A stretch of DNA of 64,000 nucleotides from Brachybacterium sp. P6-10-X1 (lineage in GTDB: Bacteria > Actinomycetota > Actinomycetes > Actinomycetales > Dermabacteraceae), in the NCBI RefSeq assembly GCF_001969445.1, contig NZ_CP017297.1:1612001-1676000 (forward strand). The letters run 5' to 3'. Below are positions 60,829 through 64,000 of the stretch, in pieces. A program made the translations under genes and the position numbers. The notes beneath the pieces were generated by a model that saw only the letters and a program-made list of their open reading frames with translations, did no database searches and had not been told where the DNA came from. Each line of letters opens with the position of its first letter. The stretch's first letter is position 1.

Positions 60829-63168
60829 ATGGCCGAGGCCTCCCAGATCCCTCGCCCTGCGAAGACCCCCGATTCCGGGAGAGACCCCGGGGGCGGCGAT
60901 CCGGCCTCGCAGGGCACCGGCACCCCCACCGCGTCCCCGGTGAACTGGCCGGTCTTCGTGGGCACCGCCGCGCTCATCGTCGCCTTCGTGCTGTTCGCGG
61001 CGATCTGGCCCGGCACCGCGGACACCGTCATCTTCGGCGCCATGGATTGGGTCGCCACGAACTTCGGCTGGTACTACGTCCTGACCGCCACCATCGTGGT
61101 GGTGTTCGTGCTGATCGTCGCCTTCTCGAAGGTCGGCCAGACCAGATTGGGTCCGGACCATTCGGTGCCGAAGTACAACATGTTCACGTGGGCGGCGATG
61201 CTGTTCGCCGCCGGCATCGGCGTGGACCTGATGTTCTTCGGGATCTCCGGCCCCGCCACGAACGTCCTCACTCCCCCCGAGGCCCCGCCCGGCTCCGACG
61301 AGGCCGCTCGGATGGCACCGCTGTGGACGATCTTCCAGTACGGCATCCCCGGCTGGGCGATGTACGCCCTGATGGGCATGGCCTTCGGCCTGTTCGCCTA
61401 CCGGTACCACCTGCCGCTGTCCATCCGCTCGGCCCTGGCCCCGATCTTCGGCCGTCGGATCCACGGCGCCGTCGGCCACGTCGCCGAGATCGGCGCGACG
61501 ATCGGCACCATCTTCGGCATCTCGGTGTCCCTCGGCATCGGGGTCGTCTTCCTCAACTTCGGTCTCTCGGCCCTGTTCGGCATCCCCAACTCGATGGCCG
61601 TGCAGATCGCGCTGATGGCGTTGGCCGTGTTCATCACGATCCTCTCGACCGTCTCCGGAGTCGACAAGGGCATCCGCAGGCTCTCCGAGCTCAACGTCAT
61701 CCTGGCCGTGATCCTCATGCTGTGGGTGCTGTTCTCCGGGAACACCCATCACCTGCTGAACGCACTGGTCCAGAACATCGGTGACTTCTTCTCCCGGTTC
61801 CCGTCGATGATGATGAACACCTTCGCCTACACCGATGGCGCCGCGGAGCTGGGCTACTCCGCGGACCAGTGGATGGCCGACTGGACGCTGTTCTTCTGGG
61901 CCTGGTGGATCGCCTGGGCCCCCTTCGTGAGCCTGTTCCTGGCCCGCATCTCCCGCGGCCGCACCCTGCGCCAGTTCGTGGTCGGCGTGCTCCTGATCCC
62001 CTTCGCGTTCATCCTGCTGTGGGTCTCGATCTTCGGGAACGCGGCGATGAGCTTCTTCGGCGACGAGAACTTCCTGGACCTCGCCGTGAACCAGCCCGAG
62101 TCCGGGTTCTTCAACCTGCTCGAGCAGTACCCCGGAGCGCTCTTCACCGTCTCCTTGGCCCTGCTGACCGGGCTGTTCTTCTACACCACCTCCGCGGACT
62201 CCGGGTCGCTGGTGATGGCCAACATGACCTCGAAGCCCTCGCACACCGATTCCGACGGCTCGCCGTGGCTGCGCATCGTGTGGGCGGTGATCACGGGCGC
62301 GCTGACGCTGGTGATGCTGTTCATCGACGGCGTCTACACGCTGCAGGCGGCGACGGTGATGGTCGGTCTGCCGCTGTCCGTGCTGGTCTACCTGGTGATG
62401 TTCAGCCTGTGGAAGGTGCTGCGCACCGAGAAGGCGGGCATGGAGTCCCGGCAGGCGGCGCTGCCCGCGCTGCTGACGAGCCGGGTGCGCGAGAGCGGCG
62501 AGCGCGGCTCCTGGCGCCAGCGGCTGCACAAGCGCATGTCCTACGCCGACGAGGAGCGGGCGCGGACCTTCGTGGAGACCGTCGCCGCCCCGGCGATCGA
62601 GGAGGTCGCCGGGGAGCTCACCACGATGGGGGCCGACGTCTCCTGCCATCGCGGGGTGCATCCGGACAGCTCGGTCCCCTTCGTCGACCTGCTCGTGGCC
62701 TTCCAGGGCGCCGAGGACTTCAAGTACCAGGCCTACCCCGTGGCCTATTCGGTGCCGAGCTTCGCCGCGAACCTCTCCACCGTGCGGGACGTCTACTACC
62801 GCATCGAGATCTTCTCCCTGCTCGGCTCCCGCGGCCGCGACATCATGGGCTACACGAAGGATCAGGTCATCACCGATGTCCTGGACGCCTACGACGCCCA
62901 CATCATGTACCTCACGATGAGCCAGGAGATCGGCACCGCGACCGGGACCATCCCCGTGACCGCCCCGGAGACCTGGACCGACACCGACCACGTCGCCGAC
63001 CCGCGGACGGTCCAGGCAGCCACTGCCCTGACCGGGGCGGAGCCCACGGCGACCGGCGCCACCACGGCCTCCGGGCCCGCGCAGGCCACCGGGACCGCAC
63101 ACGCCGGCACGACCACCGAGTCGACAGAGACCACAGAAACGACCGAGACGAAGGAGCGTCATGACTGA
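60829..63168 (+). CDS. betT: BCCT-family betaine/choline transporter
   Basis: 779 aa. Twelve membrane helices; the family signature WTLFFWAWWIAWAPFVSLFL and FFYTTSADSGSLVMANM are intact, and YGIPGWAMYALMGMAFGLFAYR is typical. The large C-terminal cytosolic domain (from about residue 545 to 715) is the BetT-type regulatory tail seen in choline transporters. The last 60 residues are a Thr/Ala/Gly/Glu-rich extension ending TETTETTETKE. It imports choline or betaine with Na+ or H+. ATG 60829 behind GAAAGGA. Its stop lies inside the next gene (8-bp overlap). Confidence 0.9.
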   Translation: MAEASQIPRPAKTPDSGRDPGGGDPASQGTGTPTASPVNWPVFVGTAALIVAFVLFAAIWPGTADTVIFGAMDWVATNFGWYYVLTATIVVVFVLIVAFSKVGQTRLGPDHSVPKYNMFTWAAMLFAAGIGVDLMFFGISGPATNVLTPPEAPPGSDEAARMAPLWTIFQYGIPGWAMYALMGMAFGLFAYRYHLPLSIRSALAPIFGRRIHGAVGHVAEIGATIGTIFGISVSLGIGVVFLNFGLSALFGIPNSMAVQIALMALAVFITILSTVSGVDKGIRRLSELNVILAVILMLWVLFSGNTHHLLNALVQNIGDFFSRFPSMMMNTFAYTDGAAELGYSADQWMADWTLFFWAWWIAWAPFVSLFLARISRGRTLRQFVVGVLLIPFAFILLWVSIFGNAAMSFFGDENFLDLAVNQPESGFFNLLEQYPGALFTVSLALLTGLFFYTTSADSGSLVMANMTSKPSHTDSDGSPWLRIVWAVITGALTLVMLFIDGVYTLQAATVMVGLPLSVLVYLVMFSLWKVLRTEKAGMESRQAALPALLTSRVRESGERGSWRQRLHKRMSYADEERARTFVETVAAPAIEEVAGELTTMGADVSCHRGVHPDSSVPFVDLLVAFQGAEDFKYQAYPVAYSVPSFAANLSTVRDVYYRIEIFSLLGSRGRDIMGYTKDQVITDVLDAYDAHIMYLTMSQEIGTATGTIPVTAPETWTDTDHVADPRTVQAATALTGAEPTATGATTASGPAQATGTAHAGTTTESTETTETTETKERHD

Positions 63169-64000
63169 CCAGATCGCGACCCTGTACATCGACGGGGCGT
63201 GGGTGCCCGCCACCGCGGGCGAGACCCGCACCGTCACCTGCCCGGCCGATCAGCGCGAGGTCGGCGTGGTCTCCGAGGCGAGCGCCGAGGACGTCGAGCG
63301 CGCGATCCTCGCGGCCCGTCGGGCCTTCGAGGAGCGGGTCTGGGCCGACCGGCCCGCCGCCGAGCGCGGCGACCTCCTGCTGCAGGTCGCCGACCAGCTC
63401 CAGGAGCGCAAGGACGAGTTCGCCCGCGCCGAGGCGCTCGACACCGGCAAGCGTCTGGTCGAGGCCGAGGGCGACATGGACGACATCACCGCCTGCTTCC
63501 GCTACTTCGGCAAGATCGCGGACCAGGATCCGGGCCGCCTGGTCGACGCCGGCGATGACACCGTCATCTCCCGCGTGGTGCACGAGCCGATCGGCGTGTG
63601 CGGCATGATCACGCCCTGGAACTTCCCGCTGCTGCAGGCCTCCTGGAAGATCGCCCCGGCGCTGGCCGCGGGCAACTCCTTCGTCATCAAGCCCGCCGAG
63701 CTCACCCCCCACACCACGATCCTGATCGTGGACGTGCTGGACTCACTGGGTCTGCCGGCCGGGGTGGCGAACCTGGTGCTCGGCGACGGCGCCGTGGTGG
63801 GCGCGCCCCTGTCCTCCCATCCCGAGATCGACCTGATCTCCTTCACGGGTGGCCTGGTCACCGGGCGGAAGATCGCCTCCTCCGCGGCGCAGGGCATCAA
63901 GAAGGTCGCCCTCGAGCTGGGCGGGAAGAACCCCAACGTGGTCTTCGCCGATGCCGACTACGACGCCGCGCTCGACAATGCGCTGAACGCCGGCTTCATG
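63161..64000 (+). CDS. betB: Aldehyde dehydrogenase, betaine-aldehyde type (3' end outside window)
   Basis: The first 280 codons are present and the frame is still open at 64000. ATG 63161 behind GAAGGAG overlaps the transporter stop by 8 bp. ALDH marks visible: TPWNFPLLQASWKIAPALAA with the NAD-binding Asn, KPAELTPHT, SFTGGLVTGRKIA and the general-base Glu252 in ELGGKNPNVVFADADYD. The catalytic Cys lies beyond the window. Coupling with a BetT-like gene supports oxidation of betaine aldehyde to glycine betaine; other aldehydes are possible. Confidence 0.85.
   Translation, partial: MTDQIATLYIDGAWVPATAGETRTVTCPADQREVGVVSEASAEDVERAILAARRAFEERVWADRPAAERGDLLLQVADQLQERKDEFARAEALDTGKRLVEAEGDMDDITACFRYFGKIADQDPGRLVDAGDDTVISRVVHEPIGVCGMITPWNFPLLQASWKIAPALAAGNSFVIKPAELTPHTTILIVDVLDSLGLPAGVANLVLGDGAVVGAPLSSHPEIDLISFTGGLVTGRKIASSAAQGIKKVALELGGKNPNVVFADADYDAALDNALNAGFM

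Overview
The window is high-GC DNA with dense, mostly short intergenic gaps, many 4-bp ATGA/GTGA gene overlaps, and GTG/TTG starts. It carries DtxR/IdeR-type iron boxes, an Rpf-like cell-wall protein and a desferrioxamine-type siderophore locus. This points to an actinobacterium of the Micrococcales; gene content suggests a Brachybacterium/Dermabacteraceae-like chromosome (inference, no search was run). I see no rRNA, tRNA, CRISPR array, transposase, integrase or phage gene. The window looks like ordinary chromosome rich in transport and accessory metabolism.

Layout. 1-2759: a truncated membrane-protein start, an NAD(P)-binding protein, a DUF808 membrane protein and a phosphoribosyltransferase. 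3105-7116: a fructose operon (DeoR-type repressor, 1-phosphofructokinase, PTS IIABC). 7346-14557: a TIGR02206 membrane protein, a large GH92 alpha-mannosidase-like enzyme, thymidine kinase, a macrodomain protein and a Mug-type uracil-DNA glycosylase. 14586-22538: a five-gene minus-strand operon (Dpp-like ABC importer with a fused double ATPase plus a SfnB/DszC-like flavoenzyme), divergent from an NtaA/DmoA-type monooxygenase; this looks like organosulfur or related scavenging.

22838-33564 is the iron region. An iron-boxed FecBCD-ATPase uptake operon and an ATP-grasp ligase face a convergent desA-desB-desCD operon, in which the acyltransferase and the siderophore synthetase are one polypeptide. 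A near-perfect IdeR box precedes desA. 33902-39473: a Vms1/Rv2629-like protein, a small stress-type protein, TerC with a probable yybP-ykoY (manganese) leader, a five-copy 29-bp repeat, YhhN lysoplasmalogenase coupled to a globin, and a macrolide phosphotransferase-like protein. 39778-46717: an Rpf-like secreted protein, a sugar-use operon (GPH symporter, Gfo/Idh/MocA dehydrogenase, TIM-barrel isomerase), an NTF2-like protein and a SurA-like lipoprotein.

46863-50166 is a tripartite tricarboxylate transporter (tctCBA). 50394-54671 holds a UspA protein, a GMC oxidoreductase with its small subunit, an IclR regulator and an ABM monooxygenase. 54692-60566 is a run of small enzymes (HhH glycosylase, cupin, DUF899, RibD-like reductase), a TDT-family transporter, a DHA2 drug exporter behind an operator-overlapped promoter, and a small membrane protein. 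60829-64000 carries a BCCT betaine/choline transporter overlapping a betaine-aldehyde-dehydrogenase-like gene that runs off the end.
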